Source of the DNA: Nelumbo lutea
Taxonomy: Eukaryota > Streptophyta > Magnoliopsida > Proteales > Nelumbonaceae
Reading direction: 5' to 3'
Assembly: GCA_022828595.1 (NCBI GenBank)
Contig: JAKGHH010000004.1
Span: forward strand, 53,718,422-53,782,421
DNA: 64,000 bases
In this document: piece by piece, positions 32,531 through 44,113 of the stretch
Position numbering within the stretch: the first letter of the stretch is position 1
Layout: each line of letters starts with the position of its first letter
The notes under the pieces: model-generated
The model's database searches: none
The model's input: only the letters and a program-made list of their open reading frames with translations
What the model was told of the DNA's origin: nothing
Translations under genes and position numbers: made by a program

Positions 32531-33345
32531 GTCCAATCGAAAACCAGCCCATTGTTTTAGAGTCATAATATAGTCATAGAAATCACTCCCAGTATTTCCA
32601 ATAAGATGAAATTAAATGAAATTAGGAATAATTATTAACACATGCACCTATTAATAAAAAGGAAAAGAAATAGTATATGCATACAAATGATGATACCAAA
32701 CTCCATGCACCCTCAGAAAGATAACATCACGTTTGAGCACCATACAATGATGTCAAACTATGCAAATGAAAATCACTCTAGGACCATAATTAATGGCACA
32801 AATTATGGAAATCTTAACAAAATCACATACTTAAATGTTATGACAATAAAGTCTTACACAATAGAAAGCATTTTGAACACTATAAGAACCAAGATCGTTT
32901 CACCCACTTAGACCCATTCCCCAAAACCTATAAAACTCAAGGCCCTATTATACAAAAGCAACCACAAGCATGCCACCCACCATTAATGAAAACCAAACTA
33001 TCAGACAAACCAAAAGAAAAGAGAAATTATCCATCCACAAAAAAACCAAACCAACCAAACAACTTTAACATTAGAATCAAATGACTTACTAACAATTAAA
33101 CCAGAAATGTTTGAAAACAATAAACCTATGAAAATAGAAGATTTTTTAGTGGAACTAAGCACAAGAGATGGCAAGTAAAATGAAGCATCTAGACTAACCA
33201 ATGCATAAAGAAAAATGAACCGAACAACGATGTCCCTATATATACCCAATTTTGTAGCCAGATCTTGCACAATCCTAATAACAATGTTAATTAGTATAAT
33301 ATGACAAAACATGCCACAGTAGCAGAACCAAAGAAGCATACATTT

Positions 33346-34753
33346 TCATAGTGACAAGATCAGCCCCTTTGTCAGAGAAAATGAATGATCGAGGATGCAC
33401 TCTCTCTGATGGAAACCAAAACTACTAACAGTTGATTTCAATCATTGAAATTTGGTTTTGCAAAATGTATTTATATAGAGATATACGTATATATATATTA
33501 CAGTTTCAAAATGTTTGCAAAATGTTTTAATTCCCAGGAGTGTAGCCCTGTACCTTGTAGTCGAGGGAGAGGTCATCTCTTGTCGGGCAGTGTTTGATCA
33601 TTATGAGCTGAGAGGTTAAGTGTAAGACCATTGAGGGTAATACCTAATGGGCTAATCTTGCATCTGCCCATAGTTCTTGGGTTTTTATAAGGTGGTTTGA
33701 CCCAATGACCACTTAGTGTAAGTGTTGGGCCCATTAAGAGCCCATGGTGATGGGCTCAGGGGTTAACTGTCACTTACATGAATTCGGTCGGGCCTTGTAA
33801 TAAATGCTATGCTGAACCCATGTGGCTGATGTGTAGATCAATGTTTAGCTTCCATGCCATACAAGGATACCCAACTAGGCAGCAGTTTGGAGGATGAATG
33901 AGCACATGGACTTAATGGGCCTAAAACCCAATTTGAACTGGTTTAATATGATTAATTAAAGAGGGACGGTTCTAGGATTTAGATCAACAGATAGGATAAA
34001 GAGCTTTCCCTATCCACAAAGAGAGTCCGGATCCAAATAAAGATTTGGATTAGGAAACTCCTAATAAGATTATGAGGGCTGATCTTTATCTGCAGATAAG
34101 ATAAGAGATTTTCTTTATCTCTTAAAGAGAGTCCAGATCCAATTACAATATTTGGATTAGGAAACTCCTAATGAGATTAGGAGAACCTCTTTTTAAGGCT
34201 ATAAATAGAGAAGAAGGGCGAACCCCAGTTCATCCTCAGTCTTACTGATACAAGAGAGAAGACAACTGCAATTGGACTGATGCCATGTTCTGCTCTTGCC
34301 TCCTCCTGTTGCTACCGCTATTGCCTGTTCGATCTCCACCTATAGGAGCGATCAAGAAAGGTTCTTGATATTAATTTTTGGGAGAAAAACTGATCTAAAG
34401 TCATGCTTACTCACCCTCCATTAGATTCTTGGTGAAGAATCAGGTTCTTGCTGAAGAACCACCTTGCTGATTTTGCTCCACCCTACGCTGTGTCATCTTC
34501 AGTGGGAGCAGTCTTTCTCCTTGGGCGTGAACACTTTCATTGGGAGTTACTATTACTCTATATCAGGTATATCCCTCTCCTACGTTTTGGTTTCAGATTT
34601 GGTCTAGTTTATGGTTTAAGATTGATCCTTGAAAACATAGTTTTCTAAAACAGGGAATGTGATTCCCACATGGGAGGGAGAGAAATTTTTGAAAATTTTC
34701 CCAACCTACTTGCAGGGTTCGGCCATTCATTTGATGGATCTCTCATCCCTTCA
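33346..34753 (+). repeat. A1 5' LTR, start missing
   Basis: The match to other CopA LTRs starts at ATAGTGACAAGATCAGCCCC and ends CTCATCCCTTCA at 34753. A TATA box TATAAATA is at 34200-34207, preceded by palindromes with AAATC/GATTTGG and CTCCTAAT/ATTAGGAG arms. Compared with other copies, the block containing GAGAGTCC, the palindromes and GATAAG is present as two tandem modules (about 34000-34080 and 34100-34185). Confidence 0.88.
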
Positions 34754-34754
34754 A

Positions 34755-34766
34755 TGCTATAAAAGC
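34755..34766 (+). promoter_or_regulatory. A1 primer binding site, degenerate
   Basis: TGCTATAAAAGC, one base after the LTR end and followed by CAGGTTC, aligns with TGGTATCAGAGC of initiator-Met-primed plant copia elements with three substitutions. Confidence 0.7.
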
Positions 34767-36535
34767 CAGGTTCAAATCTTGAACCGAAATTGATTAGATC
34801 TGAAACTGCGAAAATGGGTAGAAGGTGTTCTACCCGATTTGCACAGATAAGAGATTTTCTGGGAAATCGGTTCCCAGATTAAGGGCTATTGATCTGAAAT
34901 TAAATCTTTATAAATCTGATTTATATTTAGAATGGTTCTTTATTTTTTTCTTGATTTATGGGTTGTTCATACGGTGGAGATCGAATTCTTTAATGGCGTA
35001 AGAAATCTGTGCTTTCCAATTCTTTTACATTATGGTTTGTAATTAATTTTTTTTTATTTTCTAGACTGAATATATAGGAATTCGATTTGATGTAATATTA
35101 ATAGAAAATTAGGGTTTTTCTATTTTATTTCAATCAAGTTCGAAGATGATCACGCAAAAGGAGGAGATTTCATAGATTAGGGTTTCATTATCTGCGATTT
35201 ACAGTTTGAGAAACTGCAAACTATAACCTAACATCTATTTTGCAGGTAGCAGATCTACGAACAACCCTATTATTGATTATTGAATGTCTTTTATCAGTAA
35301 TTTAATTTCATATCAATTCTTGAATTAAAATCTTAAATTAAAAATCAAACCCTAGACCCATTCAAATCAGATTGGATCAAACTAGTTGGACCGAATCTGT
35401 GGTTCGATGGGGGCTGTTCACAACCCTAATTTTTCACTCTTGAGTCAAGGGATTGATAGTTAATTGCAAGATATAATTCAGCCCACACCTGTAAAACCCA
35501 GTTTTAATGTGTTAAAACTGCTTAAGCCCATTAACTGCACAAAATCTATATGGGTCAAACTTCTCATTGCTATTCAGCCCATATACCTAGATAATACTAA
35601 TCAGTAATATTATAGATAATAATTGGGCTTTAATAATGGGTTTTACAGATACTAATTGATTGGATCACTTTTATCCCTACATGTGATGTATGGATGTGTG
35701 ATGTGCAACATTCATGGGCCATAAGTACTTGACCCATGTTGATACGATAGTTGCTCTTGCGCACACCATGGCTGAATGCACATCATTTTCATGGTGTTCC
35801 TAAAGATCATTAGATGATCTCCCTTCATGGTGGGCCCCACACCTCCCCAAGAGGAACCGTGCAGAACCCTAGCCGTTTAAGGCCCATCGAAACTGGCTTT
35901 ATGAAAGTCAGTGGGAGCCACTTTGGTTTGACTTAAATTAAAATAGCGCATAATAATTTTTTCCCTCTTGAAATATGGGTGCAAGTGATAGGGAGATTCA
36001 TATGATGATCTCTCTAAAGGTCTTCCATCATTAGCATGAATATGGGTCCTTCAGTAATGAGGAAACGCACCATAAAATTCGACTATCCATTTGCTGCTAG
36101 ATATGTTGGAGGTGTTTCATAAGATGATTGGGGCATCATAGACCGATGTGGGAGGGGCCTATCTTAAAATGGAAGACTCTCTCACGGTACCTTGGCTTTC
36201 ACGAATATGATGGGTGAGCACTTATTGGACAGAAATGTTTAACTCTAAAATGACAATGAACCTTGTTTGACAGAGGCCAAAAGGAAAGCTTATAAGATGA
36301 GTGGATATGATCATTCACAGAAAGATGGTGGGGTTATGTAGCTGAAATATTTGGCTCCATGCACCCTATGTGGTTTCCCACATTTCCATAGACATAATTC
36401 GCAGTCACCATCACTGAGATAGGAGGAAAATCTCAGAGATGAATAAATGGAAATTGAACATAGATTAAAAGCCATATCTATGTAGGTAACATGAATCAAA
36501 TTAGGTTGTGGACTAATATTTGTTCTTTATCAGAA
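34767..36535 (+). other. A1 untranslated leader
   Basis: About 1.8 kb lies between primer site and gag. The right half (from ATGGGCCATAAGTACTTGAC at 35713) matches 49147-49971 of element A2. The left half has no counterpart in the window because A2 has lost it. No protein-coding segment is supported. Confidence 0.7.
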
Positions 36536-37350
36536 ATGGCAAACAAACAATTCGCTAAATTGTTGGATGACAACAAACTTAAGGACCCAAACTATATTGA
36601 CTGGTACCGTAACCTTATGTTGGTCATCACTTCAGAGAAGTTGGACAAAGTAGTTATGAATCCTGCCCCAGAATGTTCGGGTGATAGGGCTTCTGAGGCT
36701 CGTAGGAGGGACTATCAGGAATGGGAAGAAAAGAATTCCTTAGCCCGCTGCTACATCATTGCCTCCCTGGACAATCCGATACAACGACAGTTCGATCAGA
36801 TCGAATTGTCCAAGGATATATTGGATAGTCTAAGGATGATGTACGAAGAGTAGAATCATTTTACTCGGCAGAAGGTCTTGAAGCAATTCATTACCGCACA
36901 GTCTAAGAACTAATAGGTTCATGACCATTGTCTCAAGATGATAGATTATATTAATGAATTTGAGGCTCTTGGATCCGGGCTTAACCATGTCACAAAGATG
37001 GATGCCATCCTAAATTCTTTGCCTCATTCCTTCAATCAGTTCATCATGACCTACAACATGAACAAGCTAAATGTTAGCATTCAGGAACTCAGCAATATGT
37101 TGTAGAGGGCCGAAGAACTGATAAAGAAGGATGAGCCCATTGCTATGCTTGTTGAAGCTGATAAATCGGGCAAGAAGAAGAGGAAGACAAAGATAAAGCC
37201 TCAGAAGAAAGCTGCTAAATCCAAGTGGCAGAAGAAGGACAGGGCATTAGATGCTTGTCACTTTTGCAAGCAGACCGACCACTAGAAGAGGAACTGTCCT
37301 CAGTACCTGGAATCCAATAGACAAGGTAATTTCAAATCCTATGTTATAGA
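36536..37350 (+). pseudogene. A1 gag
   Basis: The start at 36536 gives MANKQFAKLLDDNKLKDPNY, matching the MTNEQFAKLLDDNKLKG start of A2. The gag core runs to a stop after SLRMMYEE (36853) and continues in frame pieces with further stops (SKN*, MLQRAEELIKK-like). The zinc knuckle near 37255-37300 reads CHFCKQTDH*KRNC, interrupted by a stop. Basic Lys-rich sequence precedes it. Confidence 0.82.
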
Positions 37351-37357
37351 AACCAAT

Positions 37358-38450
37358 TTGTTGGTAACTTCTACTTCCTGGTGTATTGACTCCGGGGCTT
37401 CGACTCATGCGTGTAACTCATTGCAGGGGTTTAGGATAAGCAGAAGACTGAGTGATGGAGAGGTGACTCTTTACTTGGGGACTTCTACAAGTATTGCTGC
37501 TACAATTATAGGAACTATAGAGTTAATTTTCAGAGAAGGAACTATTGTACTAAAACATTGTCTTTATGTACAGAATTTGAGAAGAAATTTGATTTCTATT
37601 TCAAAACTGTGTGCGGATGGATATTCTATTTTCTTTAGTAATACGATTACTATTAGAAGAAATAACAAATTCATCGCATACAGAGAACTTGAGAATGGTC
37701 TCTATGTTCTCCATCATTCTCTAGAAACTAACATAACCAAAACTATGTCAGGTGACATCCACAAGAAAAGAACCCGTGATACAGTTAACCCCACGTGCCT
37801 GTGGCTTTACCGACTTGGCCACATCAACATAGATCGTATCACAAGGTTGGTGAAAGATGGTCCTTTGGATTTTCTAACTGTAGAAGATCTTCCAACCTGT
37901 GAACCTTGCCTTCAGGGTAAGATGACGAAATGACCATTTAATGGTAAGCCTGAAAGATGTACAAGCATGCTTGACCTTATACATACTGATGTATGTGGTC
38001 CCATGAGTGTTAGGATACGTAACCAACACGTTTATTTTATAACATTTGCTTATAATTACTCTCAATATGGTTACATGTAACTAATGAGACATAAGTTTGA
38101 ATCATTTGAAAAGTTCAAAGAGTTCAGACAAGATGTTGAGAAACAGTTAGGGAGAGAAATTAAGCCTCTTTGATCGGATCGAGGTGGCGAATATCTCTTT
38201 GACAAATTCAAGGACTACTTAAAGGTCAATGGGATAGTATCACAATTGGCTCCTCCTGCCACACCACAACTAAATGGTGTGTCAGAGAGGAGGAACCAGA
38301 CTTTATTAGATATGGTCCGATCACTTCTCGTACACTCAGAGTTACCCACATCATTTTGTGGTTACACATTAGAGACTTTGATATATGTGTTGAACTGGGT
38401 TACAACCAAATCAGTTCTGAAGACTCCCTATGAGCTTTGGACTGGAAATT
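37358..38450 (+). pseudogene. A1 protease and integrase
   Basis: The segment 37358-37933 shows SWCIDSGASTHACNSLQGFR (intact DSG protease signature), ILKHCLYVQNLRRNLISISK-type sequence and the pre-integrase block LWLYRLGHINIDRITRLVKD...LPTCEPCLQGKMTK. A TGA at 37933 precedes the integrase core (HTDVCGPMSV, 37984). Integrase continues to the TPYELWTGN block at 38450 with more stops; the catalytic DDE cannot be read in one frame. Confidence 0.82.
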
Positions 38451-38602
38451 AACCAAGTGTGAGACACTTGAAGATTTGAGGTTGTCCGATACATGTTAAA
38501 AGAATGAGTGTGGACAAATTGAAATCGAAGACCAGCCGTTGCCTATTCATAGGCTACCCCAAAGGCTCAGTGGGTTACTTATTTTATGACCCAAGAGAAT
38601 AG

Positions 38603-39837
38603 ATGGTGCTCTGTAGCCGAAATGCCCATTTCTTGGAAGATGATTACATCCTGAACAATCATCATCAGGAAGTTGTTCTTGATGAGGAGAGCTCAGGGGT
38701 AGTGGGAGGTGTCCCACAAGGTCTAGGTAATAACAAACCTAGAAGATCTACTTGGGTTTCTAGGCCTCCAGTTAATTTTGGCTATGACCAGGATAGTTAC
38801 TTAATGGAAGCTACAACCAGTGAAGTGGATCTCATGACTTATACGGAAGCTATGCTGGACATAGATTCCTTGAAGTGGGTAGATGCCATGAGAGCTGAGA
38901 TAGACTCAATGGAGACCAATGGAGTCTGGACTCTAGTAGATCCGCCCCCTGGGGTAAAAGCAATTGGTTGCAAATGGAACTATAAGAGGAAGAAGGGCCA
39001 TGATGGTAAGGTTGAGACATAAAAGGCTCGTCTTGTGGCGAAAGGGTATACTTAGAAAGTGGGAATCGATTATGAGGAAACCTTTTCGCCGGTGGCCATG
39101 CTTAAATCCATAGAATCTTGCTAGCTGTAGCAGCATACCATGATTACATGATTTGGCAAATGGATGTCAAAATTGCATTCCTGAATGGAGATCTTAGTGA
39201 AGATATCTACATGCAACAACCACAAGGTTTCATAGCTACTGGTCAGGACACATGGTATGTAAATTAAATAGATCCATATATGGACTTAAGCAAGCTTCTA
39301 GGAGTTGGAACATCCGGTTTGACTCTACTGTCAAAAGGTTTGACTTTGAGCAAAACCCAGATGAGCCCTGTGTTTATAGGAAATCTAGTGGAGATAAGGT
39401 TACATTCTTGGTTCTGTTTGTAGATGACATTCTACTAATTGGGAATGATGTAAGAATGTTGACTGTGGTGAAAGTATGGCTTTCACAACAATTCTCCATG
39501 AAACATCTTGGAGAAGCCTCCTATATACTGGGTCTTCGACTCTATAGAGATAGATCAAAGAGGATAATAGGATTATCCTATTCCAATCTACTTATATTGA
39601 CAAGATAGTCGAAAGATACAGCATGGAGAACTCCAAGAAAGGAAATGTTCCTTTCAGGCATGGAGTTACTCTCTCCAAGGGCATGTGTCTCAAGACTCCC
39701 AAAGAGATTGAGGGCATGAAGGACGTTCCCTATGCCTCAGCCGTAGGGAGCATCATGTATGCCATGCTGTGCACTCATCCTAACATCGCTCAGGCAGTGA
39801 GTATGGTAAGTAAATTCCAGGCCAACCCGGGGCAAGA
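38603..39837 (+). pseudogene. A1 reverse transcriptase
   Basis: Pieces: 38603-39022 ([58 protein letters not shown]); 39252-39608 (VCKLNRSIYGLKQASRSWNI, catalytic FVDD at 39417-39428); 39623-39837 (GNVPFRHGVTLSKGM, VPYASAVGSIMYAMLCTHPN). Shifts lie near 39105, 39250 and 39600. The frame ends in ANPGQE, where the sequence jumps into the LTR. Confidence 0.82.
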
Positions 39838-41488
39838 GTTGGTTGGGGTGGCTTCTCTCAGCTGTTGGATAGATCTGGGGATATTTATCTTGTCAAGGCT
39901 GATACTGATGTGCCACCAAGTTGGTTGGGCTGGCTTGTCTCATCTGCTAGGGTGATATTTGAGGTACATGCAGTGTGGGTTTTCTTGAAACCCTGAACCA
40001 GACCAGAATTCCAGTGTTGCCCTGGACCTTGGAGATAGATGGGCAAAACTGGAATGTTACACCTGACCCCTAGACTTGATTATGATACTACACTAGGTGT
40101 CGGATTGGATGTCTTTGATATGCCAATCAGTAAGATCCTTAGAGGGGGTCAAAACCTGGGTATGTTGGGACAGTTCGAGAATTCATCTGAGTGGGTGATC
40201 ATAGTGATAGGATCAGCCCCGTTGTTAGACAAAGTGAATGATTGGAGATGCACTCTCTTTGATGGAAACCAAAACTGCCGGCAATTGATTTCAATCGTTG
40301 AAATTTATTTTTGCAAAATATATTTATATAGAGATACACACACATCCTTATGGGCTGAGTGGTTAAGTGTAAGACCATTGAGGGTAATACTTAATGGGCA
40401 AATCTTGGGTTTTTATAAGGTGGCTTGACCTAAAGACCAATTAGTGTAAGTGTTGGGCCCATTAAGAGCCCATGGTGATGGGCTCAGGGGTTCACTGTCT
40501 CTTACCATGAATTCGGCCAGGCCTTGTAATGGAGGCTAGGCTGAACCCATGTGGCTGATGTGTAGATCAATGTTTGGGTCCCACGCCATACAAGGATACA
40601 CAACAGGGTAGCAGTTTGGAGGATGAATGAGCACATGGACTTAATGGGCCTAAAGCCCAATTCGAACTGGTTTAATATGATTAATTAAAGAGGGGCGGTT
40701 CTAGGATTTAGATCAACAGATAGGATAAAGAGTTATCCCTATCCACTCAGAGAGTCCAGATCCAAATAAAGATTTGGGTTAGGAAACTCCTAATATGATT
40801 AGGAGGGCTGATTTTTATCTACAAATAAGAAAAGAGATTATCCTTATCTCTTAAAGAGAGTCTAGATCCAAATACAAGATTTGGATTAGGAAACTCCTAA
40901 TGAGATTAGGAGAACCTCTCTTTAATGCTATAAATAGAGGAGGAGGGCAAACCCCAGTTCATCCTCAGTCTTACTGATAAAAGAGAGAAGACAACTGCAG
41001 TTGGACTGACGCCATCTTTTGCTCTTGCCTCCTCCTGTTGCTGCCGCTATTGACAGTTTGATCTCCACCTGTAGGAGCGATCAAGAAATGCTCTTGATAT
41101 CAGTTTTTGGGAGGAAAACTGATATAAAGTCATGCTTACTCATCCTCCATTAGATTCTTGGTGAAGAATTAGGTTCTTGTTGAAGAACCACCCTGCTGAT
41201 TCTGCTCCACCCTACACTATGTCATTTTCAGTGGAAGCAGTCTTTGGTGATCTCCTTGGGTGTGAACACCTTCATTGGGAGTTATTATTACTCTGTATCA
41301 GGTATATCCCTCTCCTACCTTTTGGTTTCAGATCTGATCTGGTTTAGGGTTCAAGATTGATCCTTGAAAATGAAGTTTTCTAAAACAGGGAATGTGATAC
41401 CTACATGGGAGGGAGAGACATTTTTGAAATTTCACCCAACCTACTTCCAGTGTTTGGCCATCCTTTTGATGGATCTCTCATCCCTTCA
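39838..41488 (+). repeat. A1 3' LTR, start deleted and locally rearranged
   Basis: It begins with GTTGGTTGGGGTGGCTTCTC, an LTR segment that recurs about 85 bp later in its proper place (AGTTGGTTGGGCTGGCTTGT). A short LTR block is therefore duplicated at the deletion junction. The TATA box TATAAATA is at 40929-40936 and the end CTCATCCCTTCA at 41488. Confidence 0.85.
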
Positions 41489-42436
41489 GATCAGCCTTCC
41501 TAATCAAATTAGGAGTTCTTTTGATCCAAATCTTTATTTGGATCTGGAATCTTTAAGTGGATAAGGATACTTATCTTATCTGCTGATCCAAATCTAAGAT
41601 CTGCCCCTATTTAATTAATCTAATTAACACAGTTCAAAATGGGCTTTTAGACCCATTAAGCTTTCAGGCTCACTTCCACTTTAATGCTGGCTAGCTTGGC
41701 TCTCTTTGTATGGCATGGAACCCTATCATTGATCTACACATCAGCTACATGGGTTCAGCCTAGCTTCTGTTACAAGGTCTGGTCGAATTCACTACTGAAT
41801 ATAGTGAACCCTTGAGTTCATCACTTTGGGCTCTTAATGGGCCCAACATTTATACTAAATGGTCATTGGGTCCAGTCATCTTATGAAGGCCTAAGAACTG
41901 TGGGCAGATGCAAGATTAGCCCATCAAGTATAACCCTCAATGGTCTTATACGTGACCTCTCAGCCCACAATGATCAAACACTGCCCAACAAGAGAGGACC
42001 TCTCCCTCAGCGGTAAGGTATAGTGCTGCACTCTCTACTCACATGGATACCTGGAATTAAAACCTTTTGCAAATAATTTGTGAAACCATAATATATAAGT
42101 ATATCTCTATATAAATATATTTTGGAAAACCAAATTTCAAACACATTTGAAATCCACTGCCGATAGTTTAGGTTTCCATCAGAAAGTGCATTTTCCTTAT
42201 CATTCACTTTGTCCGACAAAGAGGCTGATCCTGTCACTATGATCACCCATTCAGATGAATTCTCAGACTGTCCCAACATGCCCAGGTTTTGACCCCCTCT
42301 AAGGATCTCACTGATTGGCATATCAAAGATACCCCATTTTGATACATAGTGCAGTATCATAGTTGAGTCTAGATGTTAGGTCCAACATTCTACTTTTGCC
42401 CATCTATCTTCAAGGTCCAGGGAATACTGGAATTTT
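41489..42436 (-). mobile_element. CopA LTR fragment, inverted, both ends missing
   Basis: GATCAGCCTTCCTAATCAAA through TCAAGGTCCAGGGAATACTG matches the middle of CopA LTRs in minus orientation. It abuts the end of the A1 3' LTR with no spacer on the left and a LINE scrap on the right. Confidence 0.85.
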
Positions 42437-42745
42437 GGTCAATTGCAAATTGTGAATGACAACAAACCATCTACTAATTCCCCACACCCTAATCAAGCTT
42501 AGTCCATCAACCCTTGTAACCAATTGTCTAAGAACATCTACAATTAGAGTAAATAAAATAGGTGACAATAGACCCCCTTGCCCAAGATCTCTCTTAGTAG
42601 GGAAGAAATCCTGTAGTACTCTGTTCAAAATTGAATAATAACAAGACTAAAGGCATCCTTTAATCCACTTTCTTCATTTCTCCTTAAATCCACTATTGGC
42701 CAATATTAGATCTAAGTCCAACAAATCCAATCAACATAATCTGAT
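42437..42745 (-). pseudogene. LINE RT scrap, L1-d
   Basis: On the minus strand, ESDYVDWICWT (near 42745), then a WRKWIKGCLSLVI-like block, then LGQGGLLSPILFTLIVDVLR (42628-42410 frame) and HNLQ correspond to RT blocks from the AYDxVDW motif to just before FADD. Several shifts are present. The fragment stops exactly before the catalytic motif, at the LTR scrap. Confidence 0.7.
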
Positions 42746-42848
42746 TCTTTTCAATGGCGGTTTATTTTGAACCGCCAACTTATTCTTGGCGGGAGTCTTT
42801 AAGACTGCCAGCTCTAAACCGCCACCTTCGGCCAATTATCTTATAGTT
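42746..42848 (-). mobile_element. CACTA-like terminus, opposite orientation
   Basis: On the minus strand it reads AACTATAAGATAATTGGCCG followed by GGTGGCGG, GGCAGTCTTAAAGACTCC and TTGGCGGTTC. It resembles the 30544 end (ACTATAAGAAAAATGGTCGG, GGCAGCGG), both in terminal motif and in GGCGGT-type subterminal motifs. The three bases outside each end (TAA at 30541-30543; ATT or TAT here) do not match cleanly. Confidence 0.5.
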
Positions 42849-42913
42849 ATTAATAAAAAAAAATGTATAAAAGTAGATATTCATCTACACATACACTTTG
42901 GGAAACTGCTAAA

Positions 42914-42915
<2 letters not shown>

Positions 42916-42946
<31 letters not shown>
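42916..42946. repeat. (TA)15 microsatellite
   Basis: Uninterrupted TA run of about 31 bp, 70 bp right of the CACTA-like end. Confidence 0.96.
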
Positions 42947-42948
<2 letters not shown>

Positions 42949-44043
42949 TTATATAACATGTTTTTTAATTTATTTCTAATTTTCTTAAAATAATCTATTT
43001 TCTCTACATTCATCTAAACTAAAATGAAACACAAAAAATCAAAACATCAGATTGCAGTTAGATGAACAAACAACTTACACAATCATGTTTAATAAGAAAT
43101 ATGGAGAAGAAAACAAAATAGACAGTCAATGAAAATTTTACAGAATTGCTAACTAAAGTTCTGTAAAAAGCTGTAGTAGGTATTTCCTTAATTTGTTTTA
43201 GTACTTCTTACTAGTCAACTGAATACCATGCATAATAAATTATCCACAACATAACAAAATTATGAAAAGAAGTCATATTTCACGAACAATTGCAAAATTT
43301 TTAGAGAATTTATGATGCTTGACAAAATAGGATAACAAAATTATCACCCCTTTGATTTTTCTAAATTCAACAAGAATTTGTGCTTTCTCTCGTTTAATAC
43401 AGGGATTTTCCATTTCTTGAAGGAGTCAGGACTCAGAAAGGTATGACACTTCTCTTTGGCTCTCTGATCTCATGCTTTGTTGTGGTGGATCCTAGTGAGC
43501 TTATCACTAAGAATGGGTTAAAGGTTGAATAAGACTTTATCCAAGACAAAATCTGAACATTACATCCAAGGGAAATTTCCATTAACCCAGATTTTCAAGT
43601 GGATGGGCTTAACCAAATCTAATCAGAATTTACCTACTAAAAAGCATTTCCCAGTCAAGCAGATTGTAGGCCCCTCTCTTGATCAACACCAAACTGGGAA
43701 GATGGTTAAGAGCTAGATGACAAACATTCTCGTTGACTTGACTTTATAAGCACAGGAGCATAGAAAACACCAAAAATGAAGTTGGTTCGATTACTTTCCT
43801 GTTCTTTTTAACAAAAACAAGTCATAGGAAAAATAAACAAATCTATAGGAAGGTTATTTGTATGAATAGTGGTTTTATAGACTTTTAAAAATAAGTAGTT
43901 ATTCAAGCCTAGTAAAATAAAATTATCTGAGATCCCCTAAAATTATCCAAAATTTTTAGACCAAATTGATATTATTTTAATTTCTTTCACCCTGAGTTGT
44001 ATAAAACTTCATGAAACCCCTTGAAAGGTAAACACCTAAGAGA

Positions 44044-44113
44044 ATTAAGTGGTTACCAATCCATGTAGTGATCAACTGACTACAAATTGGAGGCACAATA
44101 AAGTTTGTATGAC
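44044..44113 (-). pseudogene. Exon-like segment, part 2 (left of solo LTR C)
   Basis: If solo LTR C and one copy of its target duplication are removed, the reading frame entering from 46094-46068 (GLKQIANTI) continues on the minus strand as VIQTLLCLQFVVS and then a stop. The phase is 0, the same as the end of the exon-like segment at 47184-47107. This could be a C-terminus; an alternative frame stays open longer (PQANCKHHC...). The family is unknown. Confidence 0.35.

Larger units (their letters stand above)
31141..33345. other. Mostly unassigned stretch between CACTA-like end and element A1
   Basis: This interval holds the exon-like minus-strand segments at 31383-31820 and a diverged direct repeat at 32160-32530. 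Beyond those I see only open frames without recognised motifs, including 32642-32911 (plus) and a hydrophobic frame at 33001-33339 (minus). If the ends at 30544 and 42848 belong to one CACTA element, this would be its interior. Confidence 0.5.
33346..41488 (+). mobile_element. CopA element A1, heavily degenerate
   Basis: Order: 5' LTR lacking its first 500 bp (33346-34753), degenerate primer site, long leader, gag, protease, integrase, RT, then a jump at about 39838 straight into the middle of the 3' LTR (39838-41488). The RNase H domain, purine tract and 3' LTR start are deleted. The coding part carries well over ten stops or shifts. It is bordered on the left by unassigned DNA and on the right by an inverted CopA LTR scrap, so no target duplication is visible. 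Confidence 0.9.

Noticed and set aside
32642..32911. 89-codon plus-strand frame
   Set aside because: Asn/Ile/Met/Thr-rich as expected from AT-rich DNA; no motif.
33001..33339. 112-codon hydrophobic minus-strand frame
   Set aside because: Composition follows the A/T-rich, C-poor strand; no start context or motif. Cannot be told from chance.
43403..43440. 38-nt segment bounded by splice-like AG and GT on the plus strand
   Set aside because: Too short, no partner exon found, and it runs opposite to the better supported exon-like pieces.
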